From contig NZ_BLAY01000035.1 in NCBI RefSeq assembly GCF_020521235.1, positions 1 through 64,000 on the forward strand: DNA of 64,000 nucleotides. Reading direction: 5' to 3'. A model generated the notes under the pieces. It saw only the letters and a program-made list of their open reading frames with translations, searched no databases and was not told the origin of the DNA. Shown one piece after another: positions 1-8,929 of this stretch (position 1 is its first letter; each line of letters starts with the position of its first letter). Origin of the DNA: Microseira wollei NIES-4236 (GTDB taxonomy: Bacteria; Cyanobacteriota; Cyanobacteriia; Cyanobacteriales; Aerosakkonemataceae). The position numbers and the translations under genes were made by a program.

Positions 1-186
1 CGCTAAAGCGCCCCCGTTTGTAGAAGGCAGTTTGTAGTAGGCGCTAAAGCGCCCCCGTTTGTAGAAGGCAGTTTGTAGTAGGCGCTAAAGCGCCCCCGTT
101 TGTAGAAGGCAGTTTGTAGTAGGCGCTAAAGCGCCCCCGTTTGTAGAAGGCAGTTTGTAGTAGGCGCTCTATTCGCCTACTACAAA
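1..186. repeat. 41-bp tandem repeat array ending in a 13-bp inverted repeat
   Basis: Four copies of a 41-bp unit beginning CGCTAAAGCGCCCCCG follow one another with starts at 1, 42, 83 and 124 and no spacers. The fourth copy runs into a perfect hairpin, arms TTTGTAGTAGGCG (154-166) and its complement (174-186) around a 7-base loop. The array may continue to the left of the window. Each unit contains GTTTGTAGTAGG, also found inside the helicase pseudogene near 11350. This is a dispersed cyanobacterial intergenic repeat that has amplified in tandem; it is not a CRISPR because nothing unique separates the copies. Confidence 0.9.
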
Positions 187-482
187 GGGGGACGGGCAAA
201 GACAAAGGTCGCCCTTTTGAGAGAGGAACTAGGAGAGAGAAGCGCGTTCATAACCTGGTGACACGACGACTGGTGCTGCCCAATTGTTGCCAGATTTTGT
301 AGATGTTACTGGATCGAAACTCCGGAAGAGAATCTACCACAGGATGGGGCTTGTTGTTGGTTTTTTCCGTAACTATTTTGGATCGGGAAGTGCAAAAATT
401 GAGGAACGCTAACTTGACTCGTAGGAGCCGATAGGACAAATTATGGGGTTAAGTTGCTGATGATTGGACTTTGGGAGCGATT
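187..482. other. Gene-free leader before the DUF3110 gene
   Basis: No supported gene. A short minus-strand open frame (248-439) has no recognisable domain, no convincing ribosome site and a composition unlike a protein, so it is left out. The stretch presumably holds the promoter for the DUF3110-murQ pair, but I cannot point to clear hexamers. Confidence 0.5.
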
Positions 483-854
483 ATGACTACAAGTGAGCGC
501 GTATTTGTGCTGCTATTTAACGCTCGGACGGAAAATGAGGGCATTCACACCATCCGCATTGCCGATCGCAATAAGGTGTTGATGTTTGAGTCAGAGGACG
601 ACGCCACCCGCGTTGCTTTAATGTTGGAAGCGCAAGATTTCCCCACGCCTACCGTGGAAGCAATCGATCCGGAGGAAATCAAAGAGTTTTGCCAAAGTGC
701 TGACTATGATTGCGAATTTATTCCCGAAGGCGCTTTGTTTATCCCGCCCGAAGCGAACATGGAACAAACCGACTGGCAAGCGGACGCCAGTCAATCTCAA
801 ATGCCTGAGTCCGATCTTGACCGCATTCGCCGCCAACTCGAAGGACTGTTGTAA
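483..854 (+). CDS. DUF3110 domain-containing protein
   Basis: A 123-residue soluble protein of a family confined largely to cyanobacteria and plastid-bearing lineages; its function is unknown. The DUF3110 signature RVFVLLFNA lies at residues 5-13 and continues through GIHTI and a segment rich in acidic residues. The C-terminus (DLDRIRRQLEGLL) is a predicted amphipathic helix. The ATG at 483 is preferred over an in-frame TTG at 471 because the purine-rich GGGAG precedes it at a suitable distance. It ends 12 bases before murQ on the same strand, so the two are probably co-transcribed, although no functional link is known. Confidence 0.85.
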   Translation: MTTSERVFVLLFNARTENEGIHTIRIADRNKVLMFESEDDATRVALMLEAQDFPTPTVEAIDPEEIKEFCQSADYDCEFIPEGALFIPPEANMEQTDWQADASQSQMPESDLDRIRRQLEGLL

Positions 855-866
855 TCAAGGATAAAC

Positions 867-1787
867 ATGACAAATTTGCAAGACCGGGGTCATCTTCTGA
901 CCGAACAGATCAATCCCAACAGTCGCAATTTAGACCAGCTGACTGCCCTCGAATTGGTGGATCTGTTTAATCAAGAAGATGCCCAAACTCTGGCGGCGAT
1001 CGCTAATGCCCGTACTCAACTCGCCGAGGCTATCAATATCACATCAAAGGCGTTACGTCAAGGGGGAAGGTTATTTTATGTGGGAGCTGGGACGAGCGGG
1101 CGGTTAGGGGTTTTGGATGCAGCCGAGTGTCCGCCGACGTTTTGCACGCCTGCGGAAATGGTACAGGGAATTATTGCCGGAGGAGCGGGGGCGTTGGTGC
1201 GGAGTTCGGAAGATTTGGAAGATAAAGCCGAGGATGGGGAAACTGCGATCGGCCAAAGACAAATTACCCAACTCGATGTAGTAGTCGGCATCACCGCCGG
1301 AGGCACCACGCCCTACGTACAAGGCGCGTTGCAAGCCGCTAAATCTAGGGGCGCTACGACGATTTTTATCGCTTGCGTCCCCGCCGAACAAGTCAATACG
1401 AGTGCCGATATTGACATTCGCTTGTTAGTAGGGCCAGAAATAGTAGCCGGATCGACGCGCCTCAAAGCCGGGACGGTGACCAAAATGGCGTTGAATATCC
1501 TTTCTACCAGCGTCATGGTGCAGTTGGGGAAAGTATACGGCAATCGCATGGTGGATGTTGCGGTGACGAATAGTAAATTACGCGATCGCGCCTTACGCAT
1601 CTTGCAAGACCTCGCCGGTATAGAACGACACGAAGCCGCCGTTCTACTAGAGCGCAGCGGCAGGAATGTGAAACTAGCGCTGCTGATGCACTGGACGGGA
1701 TTAGAAACCGAAGAAGGCGCGAGCTTACTTGAGCAGCATCAAGGCAATTTAAGGCAAGCCGTCACTAGCTATCAACAATTAGAATAG
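867..1787 (+). CDS. murQ: N-acetylmuramic acid 6-phosphate etherase MurQ
   Basis: Cytoplasmic enzyme of peptidoglycan recycling. It cleaves the D-lactyl ether of N-acetylmuramic acid 6-phosphate to give N-acetylglucosamine 6-phosphate and D-lactate. The 306-residue length is normal for the family. The SIS sugar-phosphate domain starts near residue 55 with the phosphate-binding VGAGTSGRLGVLDAAE, followed by GIIAGGA and GITAGGTTPYV, all typical of MurQ. The C-terminal helical region (LAGIERHEAAVLLERSGRNVKLAL) is also family-like. It follows the DUF3110 gene by 12 bases. No anhMurNAc kinase or other recycling gene is next to it. The identification is firm. Confidence 0.96.
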   Translation: MTNLQDRGHLLTEQINPNSRNLDQLTALELVDLFNQEDAQTLAAIANARTQLAEAINITSKALRQGGRLFYVGAGTSGRLGVLDAAECPPTFCTPAEMVQGIIAGGAGALVRSSEDLEDKAEDGETAIGQRQITQLDVVVGITAGGTTPYVQGALQAAKSRGATTIFIACVPAEQVNTSADIDIRLLVGPEIVAGSTRLKAGTVTKMALNILSTSVMVQLGKVYGNRMVDVAVTNSKLRDRALRILQDLAGIERHEAAVLLERSGRNVKLALLMHWTGLETEEGASLLEQHQGNLRQAVTSYQQLE

Positions 1788-1800
1788 CGCTAGGGTTAAC

Positions 1801-1825
1801 GGAACTAAAAAGTTCCCCTTTGTAT
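1801..1825 (+). terminator. Possible weak terminator after murQ
   Basis: A GGAAC / GTTCC stem around an A-rich loop lies 14 bases after the murQ stop and is followed by CCCTTTGT rather than a long T run. The stem is short, so this is only a candidate. Confidence 0.3.
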
Positions 1826-1861
1826 CTATATTTACTTGGTATCTTTCTGTAGCGGACTCAC

Positions 1862-2692
1862 ATGTACAAGATACGCTCTACAGCGCTTTGCTCGACTAGC
1901 AGAAGGCAAGTGGGATTTCCAAGCGCTCCGATCAAGTATGCACTATCAATTGTCAGCATGACGGCAGTCTCTCTAGAATTATTTATCGCCCCTGGTTTCT
2001 CAATATCAGGACAAAAACAATTCGAGCCACCTTTTCCAGATGCAAAAATAAACCCCAGTTGGGAAATTGCTCAAACATTTCGACCCCCCAATCGCGGCGC
2101 CCCCGCTGTAACAGAAGGCGCGGGAACTAGGGGGAGTTCGTGCATAGCCTTGAGCGAAAGGAATAAATTAAAACCTTTAATTCCGACGGGAAATATAGGA
2201 TTAACGGTATCTGAACATCCGACATTTTTTGGATATATTCCAAAATCTAATGCTAAGCAAGGAGAGTTTGTCCTTAGAGAGCGAAATAACCGGCTGGTTT
2301 ATAGAACAAGATTTGCTCTACCTTACCAGCCCGGTATTGTTAGTATCAGCCTTCCGGCGACAGCGAGATCGCTAGAAATTGGCAAGCAGTATCAGTGGTC
2401 GTTTGTATTAATTTGCGACCCCGAAGATCGCAGCGACAGCGTCAGTAGTCCCCCAGCTTGGATCGAGCGCATCGAACAGAGCGAAACTTTAGCAGCTCAG
2501 ATAAAAAATGCTACACCAGAAACGCTCCCAGCGTTGTATGCAGAAGCTGGAATCTGGTTCGATGCTTTGGCAAGTCGAGTGAAACTTCTGCCCTCTCAAC
2601 CTCAAACCGAATGGCAGCAAAACTGGGAATTACTGTTAACAACAGCCGGACTGCAAGCATTTGTTCAAGAGCCTTTAGTTGATAATAGGTAA
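1862..2692 (+). CDS. DUF928 domain-containing secreted protein
   Basis: A 276-residue protein of the cyanobacterial DUF928 family; its function is unknown. Residues 25-45 form a hydrophobic segment resembling a late signal peptide, and a Pro/Gly-rich linker with FRPPNRGAP follows. The DUF928 core begins around residue 100 (LIPTGNIGLTVSEHPTFFGY) and includes the characteristic PGIVSISLP and YQWSFVLIC strands and a helical tail (PALYAEAGIWFDALA). The predicted location is periplasm or cell surface. A second DUF928 protein in the window (45388-46137) lies in an operon with a CHAT protease. This copy is the nearest plus-strand gene upstream of the caspase/CHAT pair, so the co-occurrence is seen twice here. 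It could start at a later ATG, which would shorten the region before the signal peptide. Confidence 0.85.
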   Translation: MYKIRSTALCSTSRRQVGFPSAPIKYALSIVSMTAVSLELFIAPGFSISGQKQFEPPFPDAKINPSWEIAQTFRPPNRGAPAVTEGAGTRGSSCIALSERNKLKPLIPTGNIGLTVSEHPTFFGYIPKSNAKQGEFVLRERNNRLVYRTRFALPYQPGIVSISLPATARSLEIGKQYQWSFVLICDPEDRSDSVSSPPAWIERIEQSETLAAQIKNATPETLPALYAEAGIWFDALASRVKLLPSQPQTEWQQNWELLLTTAGLQAFVQEPLVDNR

Positions 2693-2832
2693 TTGGTAAT
2701 GGGTAATTGCAGATTTGAGATGGCAGATTTTAGATTTGAATTAAATCTGAAATCTCAAATCTGAAATCTCAAATCCCTCAAATCTGAAATCTCAAATCTG
2801 AAATCTCAAATCCTCATTACCCGTTACTGCGG

Positions 2833-2923
2833 GTCATTGACAAATAAACCACCGAGCGCGGAAACTGACTTTTTAATGCTGGTATAACCGGACAAGGTTT
2901 TTGTCCGCACCAACACCGCCGCC
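2833..2923 (-). pseudogene. Internally deleted fragment of the UvrD-like helicase gene
   Basis: Bases 2833-2899 match 8941-9007, the 3' end of the helicase pseudogene, with only a few mismatches. Both encode CPVIPALKSQFPRSVVYLSM on the minus strand. Directly adjacent, 2903-2921 matches a different internal part of the same gene near 9917 (encoding AAVLVRT). So two separated pieces of the helicase are joined here: a deletion-scarred second copy, in the same orientation as the main one. The two copies flank the caspase and TPR-CHAT genes. Confidence 0.85.
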
Positions 2924-2926
2924 AAC

Positions 2927-3058
2927 TGATATCGTGTCCGGTTGCATCGGTTGCGTTTGGAGAGCTGGGGGAGCAAAGGGGATGGGGGAGCAAAGGGGAG
3001 AAAAAACGCTTTTTCGCACAATCAACTATACACAACTGATCTCTCGCGGACATGATAT
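2927..3058. mobile_element. MITE-like element with ATATC(A/G)TGTCCG ends
   Basis: The sequence starts with GATATCGTGTCCG and ends with CGGACATGATAT, an inverted repeat about 130 bp apart with no coding capacity. The same termini occur at 41938-42079 and, partly, around 19395 and 19936. This fits a non-autonomous element family; no transposase that could move it is in the window. Confidence 0.55.
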
Positions 3059-3134
3059 GACTATTCCCCCCTTGCCCCCTTGGATCTTTAGATACAGGTA
3101 AACCACGGCTTTTTGTGCTATATATTTTACTAGA

Positions 3135-3180
3135 GTTTATTGTCAATTAAATTGACAATAAACTACACAATTACTAACAT
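3135..3180 (+). promoter_or_regulatory. Perfect 14-bp palindrome overlapping a sigma-70-like promoter
   Basis: Arms GTTTATTGTCAATT (3135-3148) and AATTGACAATAAAC (3150-3163) are perfectly complementary around a single base. The right arm contains TTGACA (3152-3157), and 17 bases further is TAACAT (3175-3180), a reasonable -35/-10 pair reading toward the caspase gene. A palindrome laid over a -35 box is the layout of a repressor operator. No regulator gene is next to it. The start codon is about 280 bases downstream, so a long leader is implied. Confidence 0.45.
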
Positions 3181-3459
3181 TATATTCTCCAATTTGTCAA
3201 AAAAATTAACATTAAAAATCTCAAATGATTGAAACAAAAATTAATACAAAAACTCGATAGGTTGGATAAGTTAAAAAATATTCAGCTTACCTAGCCTTGC
3301 AAGTCAAGCACCCAATTGATACTGGTAAAGCTAACTATGAACTACAAAAGGTCAAATTAGACTAGCGATCGCATCGGAACGAAGACAGTATAGGAGTTAA
3401 CCAGCACGGTCGTAACCTCGACAGCAAAATCACTTAGATGGCATCAGGAGAAGTTGGTT

Positions 3460-5643
3460 ATGTTCCGCATTTCTCGCCGCCAGTTCTTACTATTTGCTGG
3501 ATCTGCTCTGGCAACCTGGGGCTGCAACCAATTCTACATTCAACGCCAAGGTGACCGATACGCCAGGAGCCTCGCTCAAAATACTTCTCGCAAACTCGCC
3601 TTACTGGTTGGCATCAATGACTATGCCAATACCAAGGAATTTACACCTTTAAGGGGATGCATCACCGATGTGGAATTGCAGCGGGAACTTTTAATTTACC
3701 GCTTTGGCTTTAACCCAAAAGACATCATCACCTTAACCAACGCCCAAGCCAGTCGCCAGGGCATTTTGACAGCGTTTGAAGAGCATCTGATTAAGCAAGC
3801 AAAACCAGAGGATGTAGTCGTATTTCATTACTCTGGACATGGTTCCCGCGTCGCCGATCCAGATAAAGATTTTCCCGATAGACTCAACGGCACTTTTGTG
3901 CCAATTGATGCGGGGTTACCATCTGGATTCCCCCAACAAGGGGGTGTCGTGCAGGACATCATGGGACATACCTTATTCCTGCTGATGAAAGCTGTACCCA
4001 GCGAAAATCTTACGGTGGTTTTGGATAGTTGTTACTCTGGCGGCGGCACGAGGGGAAACTTCCGAATTCGCTCTCGCGATGGAGGCAGTCAGCTACAAAT
4101 TTCTGCGGCTGAAAAAGGGTATCAAGAGCAGTGGTTATCGAGATTGAATCTTTCGCCTCAAGATTTTATCACCCAGCGTCGGCAGGGAGTAGCCAAAGGC
4201 GTCGTCATCGCTGCGGCTCAGCGCAATCAAAGAGCGGCAGATGCGCCATTTAGTGAATTCTATGCCGGAGCGTTTACCTACCTGATGACGCAGTATCTTT
4301 GGCAGCAAACGGGGAATGTGGAAAATGCGATCGCTAACATTATCCGCGACATCAAACCCCTTTCCTTCCAAGTCCCCCTCACCGATGTTCAACCCCAAAG
4401 CGGAAATGAAAAGAAACCCGTCTATTTCATCGATCAACAAGTCCCCCCCGCTGAAGCAGTCATCATCGAAGTTAAAGGGAATCAAGCAACATTGTGGTTG
4501 GGAGGAATCGATCGAGAAAGTTTGGCAGCCTTTGACAAAGAGGCCATATTCACCATTGTTGATGCCAGCGGTGGCAGTGCGGGACAGGTAACGCTAGAAT
4601 CCCGCCAGGGATTAATCGGGAAAGCCAAGCTGGAGGGTGCTGCTAAAGAGGGGGCGCTATTGCAGGAAGCAGCAAGGGCGATTCCCAGCGATTTGAAACT
4701 CCGCATCGGTCTTGACCTCTCTTTGGGTGCGGATGCGAGTGCGGCAAAACAGGCGCTGCAAGCGATTAAGCGCATCGAAGCGGTCAATGTTCCGTATCAG
4801 GGTGACGTGCAGTACCTTTTGGGTCGGATAACGGCTGCCGATCGTCAAGCATTCTCAAGCAAGGGGCAAGCTGAGGTTCCAGCAGAAGCCAGTATCAGCT
4901 TATTTTCTCCTGGACGAGACGAGGTGATTCCCGATTCGTTTGGGGAAGCGGGGGAGACGGTGACCAAAGCAGTCAGCCGTTTAGAGGCCAAACTCAAATC
5001 TTTACTGGCAGTCCGAATTGTCAAGATGACCTTGAATGCCAACTCATCTCGGTTGAAAGTGACAGCCTCGATGCACCCAGAAGGTCAGAATCAGTTGATT
5101 GCCCAGGCTTTCACTGCTCGTAGCGGTATCAGTAGAGAGAGAAGCGCAACCCTTTCCCACAAGTTACCGCTGGGTACGCCAATTCAGTTCCAGGTGACGA
5201 ACCAGGAAACTCGCCCTCTCTATCTCAGCATTCTATTAGTTGACCCCACTGGAGGACTCACCGTTCTGTTTCCCAATCAGTGGCGGCAGTCAGAGGAGGC
5301 GACACGATTGGAAGCGGGGCAAACTCTACAGATTCCTAACACAAATCAAGATGAGTTTGAGTTGGTCGCCCAGGCCAAAGGAATTGGGGAGATGCTGATT
5401 ATTGCCAGCATTTCACCGCTCAAGAAAGCCTTGTTGACGTTGCAATCTTTGGCACAGGAGTTGCAACAATCTCGCGGCCCGGTAGTTTTGGGTCGCGGTT
5501 CGCGCAGTGCTGAAGATGTGATGGGCGATTTGTTGAGCGACCTGAGTAGCGATCGCAGTGGCAATGGCCCCGTTGTAGGAGTCAGGTACAAGGTTCGCGC
5601 TGCTGAAATAGCAGCACTGTCCATCACGTTTGAAGTGATTTAG
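3460..5643 (+). CDS. Caspase-family (metacaspase-like, C14) protease with DUF4384 C-terminus
   Basis: A 727-residue protein. The N-terminus (SRRQFLLFAGSA, residues 5-16) looks like a twin-arginine signal, followed by WGCNQ, so it is probably exported or membrane-attached. The caspase p20 domain spans roughly residues 45-200, with catalytic His127 in HYSGHGS and Cys191 in LDSCYSGGG, both intact. The C-terminal region (about 590-680, with TPIQFQVTNQETRPLYLSIL and GGLTVLFPN) matches DUF4384, a module often fused to cyanobacterial caspases. The ATG at 3460 is preceded by CAGGAG; an in-frame TTG six bases earlier is less likely. The TPR-CHAT protease begins 73 bases downstream on the same strand, suggesting a two-protease unit. 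Substrate and trigger are unknown. Confidence 0.9.
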   Translation: MFRISRRQFLLFAGSALATWGCNQFYIQRQGDRYARSLAQNTSRKLALLVGINDYANTKEFTPLRGCITDVELQRELLIYRFGFNPKDIITLTNAQASRQGILTAFEEHLIKQAKPEDVVVFHYSGHGSRVADPDKDFPDRLNGTFVPIDAGLPSGFPQQGGVVQDIMGHTLFLLMKAVPSENLTVVLDSCYSGGGTRGNFRIRSRDGGSQLQISAAEKGYQEQWLSRLNLSPQDFITQRRQGVAKGVVIAAAQRNQRAADAPFSEFYAGAFTYLMTQYLWQQTGNVENAIANIIRDIKPLSFQVPLTDVQPQSGNEKKPVYFIDQQVPPAEAVIIEVKGNQATLWLGGIDRESLAAFDKEAIFTIVDASGGSAGQVTLESRQGLIGKAKLEGAAKEGALLQEAARAIPSDLKLRIGLDLSLGADASAAKQALQAIKRIEAVNVPYQGDVQYLLGRITAADRQAFSSKGQAEVPAEASISLFSPGRDEVIPDSFGEAGETVTKAVSRLEAKLKSLLAVRIVKMTLNANSSRLKVTASMHPEGQNQLIAQAFTARSGISRERSATLSHKLPLGTPIQFQVTNQETRPLYLSILLVDPTGGLTVLFPNQWRQSEEATRLEAGQTLQIPNTNQDEFELVAQAKGIGEMLIIASISPLKKALLTLQSLAQELQQSRGPVVLGRGSRSAEDVMGDLLSDLSSDRSGNGPVVGVRYKVRAAEIAALSITFEVI

Positions 5644-5716
5644 TGGTTCATAATTAGCATCTTTTATGCCAATCAACACTCTATAAATTAACCGCATTTA
5701 CCACTTGGAGGCAGAT

Positions 5717-8700
5717 ATGCAACTTCCAAAAATTGGACTTATTGCCCTCCTTACTATCCTCGCCACCCTGACACTTAGCGATTGTCAATCAACCCAAAAT
5801 CCCCCATCTAAAATTCAAAATTCATCGGTGTTAGTTCAAGCCCAGGATAGTAGAAAAGCCGAAGCAGATAGGCTGTTTCAGCAAGGGATTGAGCATCTGA
5901 ATGCCGGTCAAGCTGAGGCAGCTTTGCAGCCTTTGCAAAAAGCGCTCAATATTTATCGGGAAATCAAAGACCGACAGGGAGAGGGGAAGACTCTGAGAAA
6001 TCTAGGCACTGCTTACCTTTTGCTAGGAAACTCTAACAAAGCTATTGAGTCCTATCAACAGAGTTTGGCGATCGCCCAGTCAATCCGCAACCGTAAGTTA
6101 GAGTGGGAAGCTCTGTATTTTCTGGGAAAAGCTTACTTTGTCCTGGGAGATTACGCCAAAGCTATTGAGTCCTATCAACAGGTTTGGACGATCGCACGAG
6201 AACTCAAAGACCAAGCACTGGAACTCCAAATTATGATGGAGCTGGGATTTACTTACAACTTCCTGGGAAACACTGCCAAAGCGATTGATGTCTATCAACA
6301 GAATTTGATAATTGCGCGGCAACTAAAAAACCATCAGGCAGAGGGGTATACTCTGCTCAATCTGGGCATGATTTACAAACAATTAGAAGATCATACCAAA
6401 GCGATTGAATATTTCGAGCAAAGTTTGGCGATCGCGCGGTCAATTAACAACCGTCTCCTAGAGGGACAGGCGCTGGGAAATCTAGGTGATGCTTATCTGG
6501 TCATCGGACAACCTGCCAAAGCGATTGAGTTCTATCAGCAGAGCTTGAGCATAGCGCGAGAACTCAAAAACACCGAATTCAAAGAGATGGCTTTGAAGTT
6601 AGAAGAGATCGATCTGGGATCTTTGAGAATCGCTTATAATTTACTCGGAGACTTTGCCAAATTGAGCGAGTCACTCCAGCAGGAATTGAGACTAGCGCAG
6701 GAACTTAAAGACCCCCAGAGAGAGGGTACAGCGCTGAGAGAACTTGGGACTATTTATCAAGGAATAGACGATTATACAAAAGCGATTGAATACTTTGAGA
6801 AGAGTTTGGCGATCGCGCAACAATTTAATGATATCGTCCTGAAGGTACAGTCTCTAGAAAGCCTAGCAGACACTTACTTAACTTTGGGAGACTTTGACAA
6901 AGCCCTTGAGTATAATCAACAGAATTTAGCAACTGTACGATCCTTCAACAATAGCCAGAGACAAGAACAGAATATTTCTAGTCAAGAGAAACGAAAGATT
7001 AACTACTTGCACCGGAAAGAAGTAGAGGTTTTGGGAAGGTTGGGGTCTACTTATCTTTTTGGAACCGGAGACTATAGCAAAGCGCTCGATTACTTCCAGC
7101 AAGGTTTATTATTGGCAAGGAAATTCAACTTTTCCTCTGAAGAGGCTAACGCTCTATCAAATTTGGGAATTGCCTACTCTGTCCTGGGAGACTATCGCCA
7201 AGCTATCCCCTACTACGAGCAGTCTTTAGCACTGGTTCGGCAAGACAAACGGCCTCAGTTTGAGTCGATCAATCGCCAGATAGAGGGAATAGAACTAAGA
7301 TTTTTGGCAAGAGCTTATGCGGTTCAGGGAGAACAGGCTAAAGCAATTGACTACGCTCAACAAAGTGTAGCGATCGCGCAGAACAGCGAAAGCCTTTTCG
7401 ATCGAGCAACTGCTAAAGAAGAACTAGGCTATGTTCTCTTTCTGGCTGGCAATCTTCCAGAAGCAGAAAAAGCTTTGCGCGAAACTATTGCCGGTTATGA
7501 ATCTGTTAGATCCGGATTGGGCGAACAATATACCTACAAGGTGTCGATTTTTGACATCCAATCTGAAGCTTACAGGCTGCTCGAACAAGTCCTGATTGCC
7601 CAAAACAAAACTGATGCCGCTCTAGAAATTGCCGAGCGGGGGAGGGGACGTGCCTTCGTGGAATTACTGACGAAGCGGTTATCTCCCCAGCGCGACGCTC
7701 AATCCTCCATTAACCCCCCGACAATTGAGCAAATTAAACGCATTGCCAAGCAAGAAAATGCTACTCTCGTTGAGTATTCAATTACTTACGATCCGACTCA
7801 ATTTATTCTGCCTGGTCAATTCAAAGCTGTCAACCAAAATTCAAAATCAGAACTCTATATTTGGGTCATCAAACCCACAGGTGAAGTGGTGTTTCGTCGC
7901 AGCAATCTCAAACCCCTATGGCAGCAACAAAAGACCTCTTTAGAAGAGTTAGTTTTTAGCAGTCGCGAATCCATCGGTGTCCGGAGTCTCCCCATTCTTG
8001 GCTGGCGTCCCAGACCAGGAGCGAGACAGTCGCCAGCAAGTCTTACCGAAAAATTGCAGCAACTCCATAAATTCCTGATTGAACCCATTGCTGACTTGTT
8101 GCCCAATGACCCCAACGCGAAAGTCATCTTCATCCCGCAAGGTGAGTTGTTCCTGGTTCCCTTCCCCGCACTCCAAGATCAACAAGGCAAATACTTGATT
8201 GAAAAACATACCATTCTCACCGCTCCCGCGATTGAGGTACTCCAACTAACCCACCAGCAATGGGAAAAGGTTCGCCAAGCAGCCTTAAAAGATGCGGTTG
8301 TTGTGGGAAATCCTACCATGCCCAAATTTGGTCAGCCGCCGCAACCCCTGGCTCCTCTCCCCAATGCGGAAAAGGAAGCAATTGCGATCGCTCCCCTCCT
8401 TTCCACCAAACCCCTGATCGGCAAAGACGCCACTAAAGCAGCCATTTTACAGATGCTACCTTCGGCGCGAATCATTCATCTGGCAACGCATGGGTTATTA
8501 GATGATGTGCGGGGATTGGGGAGTGCGATCGCTCTAGCTCCCTCTGACAAGGATAACGGCTTACTCACCGCCGAAGAAATCCTCGATTTGAAACTTTCTG
8601 CCGAATTAGTAGTCCTGAGTGCTTGCGATACAGGCAGAGGACGAATTACTGGCGATGGCGTGATTGGATTGTCTCGCAGCTTAATTAGTGCGGGTGTACC

Positions 8701-8890
8701 CAGTATAATTGTGTCGCTCTGGTCAGTGCCAGACGCCCCTACAGCATCCTTGATGACCGAATTTTATCAAAATTTGCCAAAGAACCCCAATAAGGCTCAG
8801 GCGCTGCGGCAGGCCATGCTGACGACCAAGCAACAACACCCGAATCCCAAAGATTGGGCGGCGTTTACGCTGATTGGCGAAGCTGAATAG
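5717..8890 (+). CDS. TPR-repeat CHAT-domain protease (caspase fold)
   Basis: A 1057-residue protein. An N-terminal hydrophobic segment (residues 5-22) followed by SDC suggests a signal or lipoprotein-like anchor. About a dozen tetratricopeptide repeats fill residues 45-630, many with the motif LGDYAKAIESYQQ. The CHAT domain occupies roughly 740-1057, with the catalytic pair His925 (HLATHGL) and Cys970 (LSACDTG). CHAT domains share the caspase fold; the TPRs presumably sense a partner. The start at 5717 has GGAGG six bases upstream. It follows the caspase gene by 73 bases. Its CHAT domain is very close to that of the TPR-CHAT protein at 42225-45365, with shared runs such as SRSLISAGVPS and IVSLWSV. 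Export or anchoring is an inference. Confidence 0.9.
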   Translation: MQLPKIGLIALLTILATLTLSDCQSTQNPPSKIQNSSVLVQAQDSRKAEADRLFQQGIEHLNAGQAEAALQPLQKALNIYREIKDRQGEGKTLRNLGTAYLLLGNSNKAIESYQQSLAIAQSIRNRKLEWEALYFLGKAYFVLGDYAKAIESYQQVWTIARELKDQALELQIMMELGFTYNFLGNTAKAIDVYQQNLIIARQLKNHQAEGYTLLNLGMIYKQLEDHTKAIEYFEQSLAIARSINNRLLEGQALGNLGDAYLVIGQPAKAIEFYQQSLSIARELKNTEFKEMALKLEEIDLGSLRIAYNLLGDFAKLSESLQQELRLAQELKDPQREGTALRELGTIYQGIDDYTKAIEYFEKSLAIAQQFNDIVLKVQSLESLADTYLTLGDFDKALEYNQQNLATVRSFNNSQRQEQNISSQEKRKINYLHRKEVEVLGRLGSTYLFGTGDYSKALDYFQQGLLLARKFNFSSEEANALSNLGIAYSVLGDYRQAIPYYEQSLALVRQDKRPQFESINRQIEGIELRFLARAYAVQGEQAKAIDYAQQSVAIAQNSESLFDRATAKEELGYVLFLAGNLPEAEKALRETIAGYESVRSGLGEQYTYKVSIFDIQSEAYRLLEQVLIAQNKTDAALEIAERGRGRAFVELLTKRLSPQRDAQSSINPPTIEQIKRIAKQENATLVEYSITYDPTQFILPGQFKAVNQNSKSELYIWVIKPTGEVVFRRSNLKPLWQQQKTSLEELVFSSRESIGVRSLPILGWRPRPGARQSPASLTEKLQQLHKFLIEPIADLLPNDPNAKVIFIPQGELFLVPFPALQDQQGKYLIEKHTILTAPAIEVLQLTHQQWEKVRQAALKDAVVVGNPTMPKFGQPPQPLAPLPNAEKEAIAIAPLLSTKPLIGKDATKAAILQMLPSARIIHLATHGLLDDVRGLGSAIALAPSDKDNGLLTAEEILDLKLSAELVVLSACDTGRGRITGDGVIGLSRSLISAGVPSIIVSLWSVPDAPTASLMTEFYQNLPKNPNKAQALRQAMLTTKQQHPNPKDWAAFTLIGEAE

Positions 8891-8929
8891 AGCCAGGGTG
8901 ATTTGCAAAAATCGGCTTCAGTCTAGCGC

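Larger units (their letters stand above)
2693..3459. other. Repeat-rich interval upstream of the caspase gene
   Basis: No intact gene. In order it contains GGTAATTGG-type repeats (2688-2706), a run of AAATCTGAAATCTC direct and inverted repeats (2710-2815), a degraded copy of the helicase 3' end (2833-2923), a MITE-like inverted-repeat element (2927-3058), and an AT-rich region with a perfect palindrome overlapping a promoter-like sequence (3135-3180). The remainder up to 3459 is the AT-rich leader of the caspase gene. Confidence 0.7.

Noticed and set aside
1-164. CRISPR array
   Set aside because: The 41-bp units are directly adjacent with no unique spacers, and no cas genes are in the window.
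248-439. Small minus-strand gene upstream of DUF3110
   Set aside because: No domain, no ribosome site, composition not protein-like.
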